Numbered from the stretch's first letter, positions 27,487 to 35,880 are shown. The stretch: 64,000 nt of DNA from Tessaracoccus sp. OH4464_COT-324 (GCF_003932855.1 NZ_RQYZ01000013.1:1-64000), one strand, 5' to 3'. Notes: generated from the sequence alone by a model not told the origin. Numbers and translations are program-made.

Positions 27487-28728
27487 ATGACGCGTCGCCG
27501 AGTGGTGCTCCTGACCAGCCTATATCCCTGGGGACCGGGAGAAGAGTTCATTGCTCCCGAGTTGCACCACTGGGTCCGCGACGACGTCGAGCTCACCATC
27601 CTGCCCTGGCAGTCGACGGAGCTGCGCCGCCCGGTGCCGGAGGGCATCGTCGTCGACGACCGACTCGATCGCCTGCGCCGCAGCGGATGGCGGCTAGCTC
27701 TGGCGGGGCAGCTGTTCTCGGGCAGGTTCTGGGCTGAGGCCGCGCGCAGCGTGCGGGCGGGGAAAGCTGCTCCGCGGACGCTGTGGCGCGCGTTGGTGCC
27801 GAGCGCGGCCGCCGGCCTCACGGAGAGGGCTCTGGCCGATCTCGCGGCTTCGCGAGGGCCGTTCGATGTCGCCTACTCGTACTGGTTCGACCACCAGACT
27901 CTGGGTGCGCTGGCCGCCGCCCGCCGCGGGCATGTTCGGCGGGTGGTGAGCCGGGCACACGGCTACGACCTTTACGAGGAGAGGTCCCCCGACGGGCGCC
28001 TGCCCTTCCGACGGGAGATGGCCAGGCGGGTGTCCCTTCTCGCGCCGATCAGTTCAACTGGCCTGCAGTATGTCCGCCACCGCTACGCCGCACCGGAGAG
28101 CACCTCGGCCTGTCATCGGCTGGGCGTCACGATTCCCGACGGGTGCTCCCCCTGTCCGGCGGATCTCGCCACCGTCCGCCTGCTCTCCATTTCGAGCACC
28201 CACCCGGTGAAGCGCCTGCCTGCGCTCGTCGAGACGGTTGCGGAGATTGCCCGCCTGTTGCCCGGTTCAACGATCAGTTGGACGCACGCCGGCTCCGGGG
28301 ATGCGCTGCCGGAGTTGGCCGGCCTCGCCTCGGAGCTGCTGCCGCCCAATGCGAAGGTCGATTGGCTGGGGCAGTTGAGCCGGGAGGAGCTGAACGAAAC
28401 AATCCTGGGTTCCGCCTGGAATCTAGCCTTGAACACTTCCAGCTCGGAGGGCGTACCGATCTCCTTGATGGAGGCCATGGCGGGCGGTATCCCGGTGGCC
28501 GCCACCGCCGTCGGTGGCACCCCCGAGCTTATCTCTCCTCCGGGTGGCTTGCTCCTACCTCCCGACGATCCCCCGGCGCGCTGGGCGGCGGAGATCGTCG
28601 AGGCTTTGCCCAGGACTTGTGACCCTTCCTGGCGGGCTGGTTTCAGGGAAGAGATCCTCTCGAACTGGGACGAGGCGCGTAATCATCAGCGGTTCATTCG
28701 GGCGGTGCTGGCGACGTGCGAGACCTGA
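27487..28728 (+). CDS. Family 4 glycosyltransferase
   Basis: A 413-residue GT-B enzyme. The N-terminal domain contains L-T-S-L-Y-P-W-G-P-G-E-E-F-I and S-R-A-H-G-Y-D-L-Y. The donor domain contains S-S-S-E-G-V-P-I-S-L-M-E-A-M-A-G-G-I-P-V, typical of family 4. A central S-S-T-H-P-V-K-R-L-P also fits the phosphate-binding loop. The last 35 bases overlap the end of the convergent transferase gene at 28694, so neither gene can have a terminator between them. Sugar specificity is unknown. Confidence 0.86.
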   Translation: MTRRRVVLLTSLYPWGPGEEFIAPELHHWVRDDVELTILPWQSTELRRPVPEGIVVDDRLDRLRRSGWRLALAGQLFSGRFWAEAARSVRAGKAAPRTLWRALVPSAAAGLTERALADLAASRGPFDVAYSYWFDHQTLGALAAARRGHVRRVVSRAHGYDLYEERSPDGRLPFRREMARRVSLLAPISSTGLQYVRHRYAAPESTSACHRLGVTIPDGCSPCPADLATVRLLSISSTHPVKRLPALVETVAEIARLLPGSTISWTHAGSGDALPELAGLASELLPPNAKVDWLGQLSREELNETILGSAWNLALNTSSSEGVPISLMEAMAGGIPVAATAVGGTPELISPPGGLLLPPDDPPARWAAEIVEALPRTCDPSWRAGFREEILSNWDEARNHQRFIRAVLATCET

Positions 28729-29809
28729 TCGCGCCCAGCTCGTCGGCAACCTGCTGTGCCCTGACCACCCAGCTGTGTTCCTGCCTGAGCTCGACGGCGC
28801 GGGCTCGTTTCTCCTCCGCCAAGGACCGGTCAGCGGCCAGGCGGGTGAACAGGTCGCGCATCTCGTCCACTTCGTAGGGCACCTGCCAGCCGACTCCGAG
28901 TTCCTCGACGATCTCGCCCGCGAGGGTGTCGGAGGAGGCGACGATGGGTAGGCCCGCCCCCAATGCCTCGTAGACCTTTACCGGGACCCCAAATTTCCTG
29001 TACGGGTTCGGGCAGCTGCAGACGGTCGCGATGTGGGAACGCATCATCGTCTGGCGCAGCTCTTCCCCCGACTGGTGCACCACCTTAGTGTTAGCACCCA
29101 TCAGCGGCTCGTAGTTGCCGCGTTCCGCCTCCCATTCGTAGTCCCGGGTGCAGATGGTGAGCCGCAGGTTCTCGATGTCGGCGAGGGCTTCCACGAACCG
29201 ACGATTGTCGTAGGTCGCGCTCAGCCCTCCGGCGTACAGCACTTCGAGATGCCCGTCGGTATCGGGCTTCGCTATGCCACCCACATCGGCCCCGGGGGGC
29301 AGTGCCTGGACCGAGATCCTGCGGGAGATCGGCACGTGCTCCAGCATGGGCAGGCTGGGCAGGTAAAGAATGTCCACAGCGAAGGGGTACCAGAACAGGT
29401 CGAAATGGTAGCTAGCTTTTGCCAGAAAACGCTTGACAGGATTCTGCCCGGCCATGAATTCCGGGAATCGCCAGAACACGTCGCGGTAGAACAGCCCAAC
29501 CGGTATACCTTTTCTTCGGCAGAAGGCAAAAAAACGCAGGTCGAGCAGGGGCCTGCGGGGGATGCGGTCATCGTCGGTGAGTGCCGTGGGCAAGGTGGCG
29601 GACTCGGAGTAGACGAAGTCGAAACGGACCCCTTCCTTCACCGCAGAACGAATCCGACGGATTTGCTTGGCTCGCTGTGCCGATGAGCCCGCCACCACCC
29701 ACACCTCACCCAACTGGCGCAAGGCCTGAAGCATCTTCATCGGCCGGATACTGCTGCCCGAAGCTCCATCTTCAACCACTGGCAGTGGGTGATGAAATAT
29801 GGCTCGCAC
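28694..29809 (-). CDS. GT-B-type glycosyltransferase
   Basis: A 371-residue protein with an N-terminal region including R-P-M-K-M-L-Q-A-L and a donor half with V-L-Y-A-G-G-L-S-A-T-Y-D-N and K-F-G-V-P-V-K-V-Y-E-A-L-G-A-G-L-P-I-V, the family 4-like sugar-nucleotide site. GTG 29809 is preceded by AGGGAG, and a minus-strand TAGACT further up could be its -10. Its C-terminal 35 bases overlap the convergent gene ending at 28728. Likely another repeat-unit transferase. Confidence 0.78.
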   Translation of the reverse strand: MRAIFHHPLPVVEDGASGSSIRPMKMLQALRQLGEVWVVAGSSAQRAKQIRRIRSAVKEGVRFDFVYSESATLPTALTDDDRIPRRPLLDLRFFAFCRRKGIPVGLFYRDVFWRFPEFMAGQNPVKRFLAKASYHFDLFWYPFAVDILYLPSLPMLEHVPISRRISVQALPPGADVGGIAKPDTDGHLEVLYAGGLSATYDNRRFVEALADIENLRLTICTRDYEWEAERGNYEPLMGANTKVVHQSGEELRQTMMRSHIATVCSCPNPYRKFGVPVKVYEALGAGLPIVASSDTLAGEIVEELGVGWQVPYEVDEMRDLFTRLAADRSLAEEKRARAVELRQEHSWVVRAQQVADELGAIRSRTSPAPPE

Positions 29810-29889
29810 TTCCTGGCGCTCCCTTCCGCGGGCTGGGTGGTACAGTCTAGCCGCCTCGTCGGTCGGCTAATCCAATGTACGATGACGAC

Positions 29890-30522
29890 GTGTCCAATGA
29901 AGCAAATGAGATCATCGACCTCCGATCCTACTGCCTGAGGTTGCTGCGACAGTGGCTCCGCGCGCTTCCGGCCTTCCTGGTGGTACTGGCTATCGCCGTA
30001 CCGATCATCCTGACCCGCGACGAGTCGTGGCAGGCGAAGGCCATAGTCGGCGCAGTTGCGCCGCGGCCCTCCACGGAGGCTGAGGCGATCTATCTGTCTT
30101 CGGTGTTGGAAAGCACCGTGCTGGCGGATGTTCAGGTGGCGCAGGTTAACCCTCAGATTGCGCATGCGGTGGTAGGTCAGCACCCGGAGTTGGACGCGAT
30201 GCAACTTGGAAACTTGGTTGAGGTACGGCAGGCCGGCGGCCTGGCGATCCTGTTCACTGCCCACGGCAACAGCGCCCAGACAGCTACCCTGCTGGCGAAC
30301 GACTTCGCCGAGGCGTTTCGTACTCATGTGGCCGCGCGCGACGCGGCAGAGTCGGGAGTCACTAAATACCAGTTGACGGCTCCTGCGGACGTCGACAAAG
30401 CGGAGAAGACCTCCAGCCGAATCACCATGGCATTCTTGGGCCTGGTGGCCGCGTTTGCCGCCTGGCTCATCGCCGCCGCCGCGCTGGACGTCCGGGCGCA
30501 GCGGAAGCGGAACGCAGCCTGA
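29890..30522 (+). CDS. Small Wzz/chain-length-determinant-like membrane protein
   Basis: About 210 residues: a short cytoplasmic start, a membrane helix (about 22-42), a compact outside domain of roughly 130 residues and a second helix (about 180-200) followed by a basic end. Two helices bracketing an external domain near a Wzy-like gene suggest a chain-length regulator or Wzc-like adaptor. The external part is much smaller than usual, though, and no tyrosine-kinase domain follows. The start is either ATG 29875 or GTG 29890. TACGAT lies six bases before the GTG and matches the leaderless pattern seen elsewhere, so I chose the GTG. Confidence 0.65.
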   Translation: MSNEANEIIDLRSYCLRLLRQWLRALPAFLVVLAIAVPIILTRDESWQAKAIVGAVAPRPSTEAEAIYLSSVLESTVLADVQVAQVNPQIAHAVVGQHPELDAMQLGNLVEVRQAGGLAILFTAHGNSAQTATLLANDFAEAFRTHVAARDAAESGVTKYQLTAPADVDKAEKTSSRITMAFLGLVAAFAAWLIAAAALDVRAQRKRNAA

Positions 30523-30558
30523 GGGAAGGGGCTTGGGCCGGGGACTGTCTCGTTGTCC

Positions 30559-31815
30559 CTATCGAGGCATCGTCGGTTCCCGATCCCCATCTCTGGCTTC
30601 TGCTGCTGGCCGACGTGGGGAAACTGAGCAGGCCGCTACCAGCATGATCAGCTGAGGGTAGAGGTAGTGCAGGAAGACGCTGGGGGCCAAACCGAATACC
30701 GGCATCGCGACGGTGAAGGCCGCAGACGCCATGGCGTACCAGTTCTTCTCGATTCGGTTGGTGAGGGAAAACCACACCACCAGCGCCCACAGGATCAGCA
30801 GCCCAGTGAGCGCCGGAAACCCGCCCCAGAGCAAAGCTTCGACGAGCATGTTGTGCGGGTTGACTAGCTGATTTTCTAGTCTGTTCTCCGCAAGCTTCTG
30901 CAGGACTTCCGGCGAGCCAAACCCCGTCAACGCCTTGGCGGGGTCTTCGCTGAGCAGGCTCCAAATCCGGCTGATAATGCGGAATCGCGCGGCCGTGTCA
31001 CCGTCTTGGATGTAGCTACTCTGGGCCAGCACAGTCGCGCCTAGCAGGCTGAGGCTCGCTCCGGTGACAATGAGCCACGGCGGGAATGCTCGGCTGTCGC
31101 GCGCCCTCGCCGCGATAAACAGCAGCACAGCGGCCCCCACCACGAGGCCCAGAAGCGCCCCTCTGGATCCCATGGCGAGAATCCAAACGGCTATGGTCAA
31201 GACGCTCAGACCTCGCAGGAGCTGCGTCGGAACGGCCTTCGGGGCCAGCAGCATCCGGGCGAGCAGGAAAAGAGCGAATACCGCGATCGCCACGGAGAAG
31301 TCGTTGTAGTTCGCGTAAACAGCGGTGGTGATCCATCGGTAATTTGCCACCCACCACCACACGGTCGTGTCGGGGTACCGAATGAACACCAGTTTGAACC
31401 CGGTCAGCACCTCTGCCACGCCGATGATGGTCAGGAGCAGGAAGGAGATGTATATCCACCTTGCTAGGCTCGCAACAACTGGACGATTCTGCCCCATGGT
31501 CAGCACCAGAGCAGTCACCAAGAGCGAGACAAACAGCAGGAAATAGTTGCGATCCAGCAGCACATCAAACTTGGCCAGGGCGAAAAGTGCGGCTACCGAC
31601 GAGACCGCGAGCCAGGCCACCGCCACTCCCCCCACCCAGGGTCGGGGCAGGTAGTGGCGCTGGATTCCGTTCCAGAGCAGGGCAAGGATAGGCAGGCCAA
31701 GCGCCAGGAACGTGTTCCCTGGGAACTGCAGAATGACGGCCAGGCTCATGAAGGCCAAGAAGAACTCTCCGCCCACCAGACGCGTGCTCCGAACGGGAAT
31801 GGTTCTCTCCCTCAC
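30559..31815 (-). CDS. O-antigen polymerase/ligase-like membrane protein (third of three)
   Basis: A 418-residue protein with about 11 membrane helices and the loop V-N-P-H-N-M-L-V-E-A-L-L-W-G-G of the Wzy/WaaL superfamily. M-G-S-R-G-A-L-L-G and the N-Y-N-D-F-S segment are also in keeping. GTG 31815 has AGGAG five bases upstream and a possible -10 (TAGGCT) further back, so I prefer it to ATG 31842. The gene is convergent with the small Wzz-like gene and divergent from the pglE-like gene. Together with proteins at 17377 and 20170 this gives three polymerase/ligase candidates. Confidence 0.8.
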   Translation of the reverse strand: MRERTIPVRSTRLVGGEFFLAFMSLAVILQFPGNTFLALGLPILALLWNGIQRHYLPRPWVGGVAVAWLAVSSVAALFALAKFDVLLDRNYFLLFVSLLVTALVLTMGQNRPVVASLARWIYISFLLLTIIGVAEVLTGFKLVFIRYPDTTVWWWVANYRWITTAVYANYNDFSVAIAVFALFLLARMLLAPKAVPTQLLRGLSVLTIAVWILAMGSRGALLGLVVGAAVLLFIAARARDSRAFPPWLIVTGASLSLLGATVLAQSSYIQDGDTAARFRIISRIWSLLSEDPAKALTGFGSPEVLQKLAENRLENQLVNPHNMLVEALLWGGFPALTGLLILWALVVWFSLTNRIEKNWYAMASAAFTVAMPVFGLAPSVFLHYLYPQLIMLVAACSVSPRRPAAEARDGDREPTMPR

Positions 31816-31920
31816 TGCCGCTCCTATTCTGTGCTTGTCCATCACAGCCTATCCCCCGTCCGCTTGGCCTGTCGTAGCCAAGCTTCACGCATGTGAGTAC
31901 GACGCCGGTGGCAGAAAGAG

Positions 31921-31926
31921 TATCCT
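31921..31926 (+). promoter_or_regulatory. -10 element of a probable leaderless promoter
   Basis: TATCCT with seven bases to ATG 31934 and no ribosome site. Likely drives the pglE-pglC-like pair. Confidence 0.55.
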
Positions 31927-31933
31927 GCCAACC

Positions 31934-33091
31934 ATGAGTGATCGCATCTATCTGTCCTCCCCCGACATGACCGAAGCCGAACGCGCGGCGGTCACTCGCG
32001 CTTTCGACAGCGGCTGGATAGCGCCGCTCGGGCCGGAGGTGGATGCATTCGAGGCGGAGCTGGCCGAGTACTGCGGGCGCAAGCACGCCGTCGTTCTCTC
32101 CTCCGGCACCGCTGCGCTGCACCTCGCGGGGCTGGCGCTGGGCTTCGGCCCCGGCGACACGATCGTCACGGCCTCGATGACGTTCGCGGCCACCACCAAT
32201 GCCATCACCTACACTGGCGCGACGCCGGTGCTCGTCGACAGCGACCCCGAGGGGTCGATGGACGTGGAGTTGACCCGGGTCGCCATCGAGGACCAGCTCG
32301 CCAAGGGCGCGCGGATGAAGGGCATCGTCCCGGTGGATCTGCTGGGCCACATCGTCGACCACGAGGGGTTCCGCGCGCTCGCCGACGAGTTTGGTCTCGT
32401 CGTGCTGAGCGACGCTGCGGAGTCGCTGGGCGCGGTGCGGCTCGGCAGGCCGGCGGCCGCTTTCGGCGACATCGCCATCGTTTCCTTCAACGGGAACAAG
32501 GTGATGACCACCTCCGGCGGCGGCGCCCTGCTCACCGACGACGAGGAGGTGGCCAAGCACGTGCGCTACCTGGCGACGCAGGCTCGACAACCCGTGCTGC
32601 ACTACGAGCACACCGACATCGGCTACAACTACCGGCTCTCCAACCTGCTTGCCGCGCTGGGCCGGGTTCAGCTTTCGCGGCTGCCGGAGATGCTGGAACG
32701 CCGCCGGGCGCACCGGCAGCGCTACCGGGCGATCTTCGACGGTGTGCCCGGGGTGCGTTTCTTCGGCCAGCCCGACGGGGCCGAGCAGCCGGTTGGCTCC
32801 GGCCACGACCACGACAACTTCTGGCTGACCTCGATCATCATCGACCCCCAGCAGGCGGGGTTCAGCCGCGACGACCTGATCGGCGCGCTGGCCGAAGACA
32901 ACATCGAGTCTCGGCCGGTGTGGAAGCCGATGCACGCGCAACCAGTTTTCGCCCACCTGGATGCCTACGTGAACGGCAATTCAGACCGGCTGTTCGGGCA
33001 AGGAATCTCGCTGCCCTCGGGCTCGGTACTCAGCGATGCCCAGCTTGATCGGGTTGAGGCGACCATCCGAAAGGTGTTGGATCGACGATGA
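31934..33091 (+). CDS. pglE: PglE-type UDP-4-keto-sugar aminotransferase (DegT family)
   Basis: A 385-residue PLP enzyme expected to convert UDP-4-keto-6-deoxy-HexNAc into the 4-amino sugar. DegT features are S-S-G-T-A-A-L-H near residue 56, D-A-A-E-S-L-G and the PLP lysine in S-F-N-G-N-K-V-M-T-T-S-G-G-G. This wording, together with H-Y-E-H-T-D-I-G-Y-N-Y-R-L-S-N, is what I recall of Campylobacter PglE and close relatives rather than other DegT branches. It is translationally joined (ATGA overlap at 33088) to a PglC-like phosphosugar transferase. The dehydratase that would feed it is at 15522. No PglD-type N-acetyltransferase lies beside it. Confidence 0.85.
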   Translation: MSDRIYLSSPDMTEAERAAVTRAFDSGWIAPLGPEVDAFEAELAEYCGRKHAVVLSSGTAALHLAGLALGFGPGDTIVTASMTFAATTNAITYTGATPVLVDSDPEGSMDVELTRVAIEDQLAKGARMKGIVPVDLLGHIVDHEGFRALADEFGLVVLSDAAESLGAVRLGRPAAAFGDIAIVSFNGNKVMTTSGGGALLTDDEEVAKHVRYLATQARQPVLHYEHTDIGYNYRLSNLLAALGRVQLSRLPEMLERRRAHRQRYRAIFDGVPGVRFFGQPDGAEQPVGSGHDHDNFWLTSIIIDPQQAGFSRDDLIGALAEDNIESRPVWKPMHAQPVFAHLDAYVNGNSDRLFGQGISLPSGSVLSDAQLDRVEATIRKVLDRR

Positions 33092-33699
33092 GGCCTTACG
33101 AGTTCGTGAAACGCGCGCTGGACATCGTCGTCGCCGGCACGATCCTGCTAGCCACGCTGCCGGTCCAGCTGGTGGTGGCCCTGCTGGTGCGCATCAATCT
33201 CGGCCACCCGGTGCTGTTCAAGCAGACGCGGCCCGGCCTGGGCGGCGAGCCCTTCACCATGATCAAGTTTCGCACCATGCGTGACCCGGCTCCGGGCATG
33301 GAGTCCGACGAGGACCGTCTCACCCGCTTCGGTGCGCTCCTGCGCTCGACCAGCCTCGACGAGTTGCCGGAGTTGTGGAACGTCCTGAAGGGCGACATGT
33401 CGCTGGTGGGCCCCCGCCCGCTGTTGATGGAGTACCTGCCGCTCTACACGCCCAGGCAGATGCGCCGCCACGAGGTGCGACCGGGTGTGACCGGCTTGGC
33501 CCAGGTCAAGGGTCGGAACAACATGCCCTGGGCGGAGCGCCTGGCGTGGGATGTGCGTTACGTCGAGCAGTGCAGTTTCGCGCTTGATGCGCGAATCATG
33601 CTGGACACCGTGAGGGTGGTGCTGAAGCGTGAGGGAATCACCGAGGAGGGGCACGCGACTGTCACCGAGTTCAGCGGCGCGGACGACGTCGAGGTTTAG
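33088..33699 (+). CDS. pglC: PglC-type initiating phosphoglycosyl transferase
   Basis: A 203-residue monotopic enzyme that moves a sugar-1-phosphate from UDP-sugar to undecaprenyl phosphate and so starts the repeat unit. It has one N-terminal re-entrant hydrophobic helix (12-35), K-F-R-T-M, the catalytic S-L-D-E-L-P-E-L Asp-Glu pair, G-D-M-S-L-V-G-P-R-P and V-R-P-G-V-T-G-L-A-Q-V-K-G-R-N. The length and the ending E-E-G-H-A-T-V-T-E-F-S-G mirror Campylobacter PglC, which uses UDP-diNAc-bacillosamine. Since its gene overlaps the pglE-like gene, the first sugar is probably a 4-amino- or 2,4-diamino-6-deoxyhexose. Longer WbaP/WcaJ-type proteins have extra helices that are absent here. Confidence 0.9.
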   Translation: MRPYEFVKRALDIVVAGTILLATLPVQLVVALLVRINLGHPVLFKQTRPGLGGEPFTMIKFRTMRDPAPGMESDEDRLTRFGALLRSTSLDELPELWNVLKGDMSLVGPRPLLMEYLPLYTPRQMRRHEVRPGVTGLAQVKGRNNMPWAERLAWDVRYVEQCSFALDARIMLDTVRVVLKREGITEEGHATVTEFSGADDVEV

Positions 33700-33717
33700 G
33701 CCCGTTCCGAAGGTCAT

Positions 33718-33760
33718 GCCGGGGCTGCGGCGCACCAGGTCGGATGGCCCGCACCCCGGC
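33718..33760 (+). terminator. Possible hairpin terminator after pglC-like gene
   Basis: GCCGGGG(C)TGCGG pairs with CCGCACCCCGGC across a loop of about 18 bases with one bulged C. No T-run follows. It separates the glycan operon from the cassette that starts at 33954. I see no coding signal in the gap 33700-33953. Confidence 0.35.
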
Positions 33761-33914
33761 GTCCTGGCCCCTACGTCCAGCGCAGGAGGCAGATGTTGAG
33801 GGCTCTTCCCGTCGGAGCTTCCCCGTCCCGACAGCATTTTCGTAACAGGCCTTAGCCTCCGTTGCACGTGGAACCCGTGGCTGCTTCGCCGGCCTGGTGA
33901 CCCCGCCTCGCTCC

Positions 33915-33920
33915 TATACT
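33915..33920 (+). promoter_or_regulatory. -10 element of the effector-cassette promoter
   Basis: TATACT, a near-consensus -10, lies 34 bases before the first ATG of the four-gene cassette, followed by a strong AGGAGG ribosome site. Unlike many promoters here it would give a leadered message. No convincing -35. Confidence 0.5.
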
Positions 33921-33953
33921 GGCTGTGCTCCAGCTAGTCAAAGGAGGAAAAGC

Positions 33954-34259
33954 ATGAGCAACATCGAGGTACATTACCGTGCCTTGCAGGCGATTGGCGC
34001 CGAGGTTTCTACCGCCGCCGATACATTAATTGGAACGATTGGTGATTTCCAGGAGCTAGGTTCTGGCTGCGACCCGAATATCCCCGTCGATGTGGCGCTG
34101 GAAGCGGTTGCCACGTCGATTGCCGACAACATCGCGGAGATTGGCAAGGGCTGCGCGGACATCGGCCAGAAGCTGCGGCTGTCGGGCGAGGAGTACGAGC
34201 AGGTCGAAACCCACAACGCCCAGCTGAGCGAGAAGTTCGAGCGGAGGCTGGGATGCTGA
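33954..34259 (+). CDS. Small Esx/EspC-like helical protein, partner of the calpain-like protein
   Basis: A 101-residue protein predicted from its pattern to be two long helices separated by a turn near G36-P44. It has no signal peptide and no W-X-G in the turn, but ends its second helix with Y81-E-Q-V-E85, the Y-x-x-x-D/E signal of type VII substrates. Size and layout match EspC-type or Esx-type partners. An ideal AGGAGG six bases before ATG suggests high expression. The next gene starts inside its last codons (7-base overlap), so the two are made together and may form a secreted heterodimer. Assignment rests on pattern and context, not on a recognised family. Confidence 0.7.
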   Translation: MSNIEVHYRALQAIGAEVSTAADTLIGTIGDFQELGSGCDPNIPVDVALEAVATSIADNIAEIGKGCADIGQKLRLSGEEYEQVETHNAQLSEKFERRLGC

Positions 34260-35524
34260 CTCGCTCACAACTACATAGCTACAACCCAAACAAACTCCGC
34301 AGAGCAGCAGCGGTCACGAGCGAGAAACAGATCCGGCTGAACTCGGAGGCCCACTTCCACGAGAAGCAGGCCGGGAAGGTCAGGTCCTCGTGGCCCGGCA
34401 CGACAGGCGAGAGCGCGGCAGCCAAGCTACTCGACCAGGTCAAGGAGCTGCGGGAACAGGCAGACGTTCTCGCCAGGATGGCGAGACTGATGTCAGAGTG
34501 CGCCGACAAGGTTGAGCAGGCGAAGGCGGAATTGACCCAGCTCGATTTGGTGGTGCGCGGCCGACGACTGCAAGTGGATGACTACGGAGTGGTGGCGCTG
34601 ATTCCCCTGAGCTATCTGGAGGAACCGCGGGTCGTCGCCGAGTTGCGCAGCCACGCCGCCCGCCTCACGCACCAGTACTACGACCTGCTCACACGCACCG
34701 ACGCCATGCTCAAGCATACGGCGGCGCTGCTCTACGAGAACGCGAAGCTGCCGTCGCCCTACGACATCCTGCCCGACACTGGCCCGGTGAGGCTGACCGA
34801 CGCGGACATCCGTCTCCAGGCGGAAACCTCGATGCAGGGGGAGCACAGTGACTGCTTCTTTCTCTCCGGGCTCGCGGGCGTCGCGCATGCCGACCCGGAG
34901 TTCATCCGCAAAAGCCTCAGGTGGGATCCCGAGAGCCAGACCTACAAGGTGACCGTGTACATGAGCACGCCCCTTGGCGCGGTGCCTCGCGAGGTCAGCG
35001 TCGACCCATACGAGCTGGAAAGAAACATCGATAAGTTGGACGATGAAGGAGAGCGACCCGTCTTGGGCCCTGACCGCCGCATCAACTTCCTCAGCATCTA
35101 CGAGGCTGCTTACCGCAAGACCCTCGACGGCACAATCCTCACCAATACCGGAGGCCTGCCCTCCTGGGGGATGTCCACCTTCACCGGCAAGGATCCGGAC
35201 AGCACCCTGTTGACCCCGCACAGCTTCGCCGAGATCAGGCGCACCATGGAGGGGAAACCACCTGGTGCGGTCTCCGCGGGCACCAACCCGGGCATCTGGC
35301 CGTACCCGGATCCCGCCGAACAACCCTACGAGAAACGGATCGTGCCGAGGCACGCCTACTGGGTCAAGGGCTTTGACGATAAGGGCAGGATCATCCTCGT
35401 CAACCCCTGGGGCCCCGGCGGGGGCGTGTGGGGAAATGACGGCTTGGACTACCCGGGCGAGGTGCACCTCACCGAGGAGGAGTTCCGCGAGGTGTTCACC
35501 CAGACCGCAAGGATGGTGCCATGA
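34253..35524 (+). CDS. WXG100-like domain fused to calpain-like (C2) cysteine protease, candidate type VII effector
   Basis: A 423-residue protein. Residues 1-100 form a helical hairpin with W47-P-G49 in the turn, the WXG100 signature. Residues 105-180 are a linker with further helices. Residues 180-423 follow the calpain layout: Q195-G-E-H-S-D-C201 (oxyanion Gln and nucleophile), a middle stretch I-Y-E-A-A-Y-R-K then G-G-L-P-S-W-G, H367 in H-A-Y-W-V-K-G and N384 in V-N-P-W-G. There is no classical signal peptide, as expected of type VII cargo. A GGAGG site precedes ATG 34253, which lies inside the previous gene, and the next gene starts at its stop. I infer a secreted protease, whether against rivals or a host. 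The substrate is unknown. Confidence 0.85.
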   Translation: MLTRSQLHSYNPNKLRRAAAVTSEKQIRLNSEAHFHEKQAGKVRSSWPGTTGESAAAKLLDQVKELREQADVLARMARLMSECADKVEQAKAELTQLDLVVRGRRLQVDDYGVVALIPLSYLEEPRVVAELRSHAARLTHQYYDLLTRTDAMLKHTAALLYENAKLPSPYDILPDTGPVRLTDADIRLQAETSMQGEHSDCFFLSGLAGVAHADPEFIRKSLRWDPESQTYKVTVYMSTPLGAVPREVSVDPYELERNIDKLDDEGERPVLGPDRRINFLSIYEAAYRKTLDGTILTNTGGLPSWGMSTFTGKDPDSTLLTPHSFAEIRRTMEGKPPGAVSAGTNPGIWPYPDPAEQPYEKRIVPRHAYWVKGFDDKGRIILVNPWGPGGGVWGNDGLDYPGEVHLTEEEFREVFTQTARMVP

Positions 35525-35880
35525 GGTACGAAACCCTTCGCGAGCTGGCCAAGCTGCTCAGAGAATCGCTCAGCGCCGCCTACCCCGATCTCGCATGGGG
35601 CCCCGAACGGCCGGACCACCCGGCCACCCAGGGTGGCTCCCGGGTGCTGCGCATCTGCGCAGCGCGCGCCGACGGGCCGCTGCTGCACGCCGCGGACATC
35701 CCAACCTGCACCGAGGCCTTGAACCGGGTGCTGGTCGGCTACAGCTTCCCTGAGGAGAAGGTGTCCGGCAGCTCCTGGGGCGAACTGGTGCTGACCGCGA
35801 GTCGGCGAAACGACCACTTCACGGTGCAGTGGCGGGGCAGGGAAGGAATGGAACTGTGGATCGACGTGCCACAAAACTGA
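35521..35880 (+). CDS. Small cytoplasmic protein, candidate immunity or chaperone for the calpain-like protein
   Basis: A 119-residue soluble protein with no signal or membrane segment and no family that I recognise. It has an N-terminal helix (1-20), then W26-G27, a strand R-V-L-R-I-C, a second helix ending G-Y-S-F (73-76) and paired strands at the end. This order parallels the mature part of the lipoprotein encoded next (W58-G59, C-R-V-S-I-Y-F, A-Y-G-F, closing strands), so the two may be a duplicated fold in two compartments. The ATG overlaps the protease stop (ATGA), the position usual for an immunity protein or dedicated chaperone. The role is an inference. Confidence 0.7.
   Translation: MRYETLRELAKLLRESLSAAYPDLAWGPERPDHPATQGGSRVLRICAARADGPLLHAADIPTCTEALNRVLVGYSFPEEKVSGSSWGELVLTASRRNDHFTVQWRGREGMELWIDVPQN

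Noticed and set aside
31842-31845. ATG 31842 or GTG 31845 as start of the third Wzy-like gene
   Set aside because: They lie almost on the probable -10 TAGGCT. GTG 31815 has AGGAG at the right distance.
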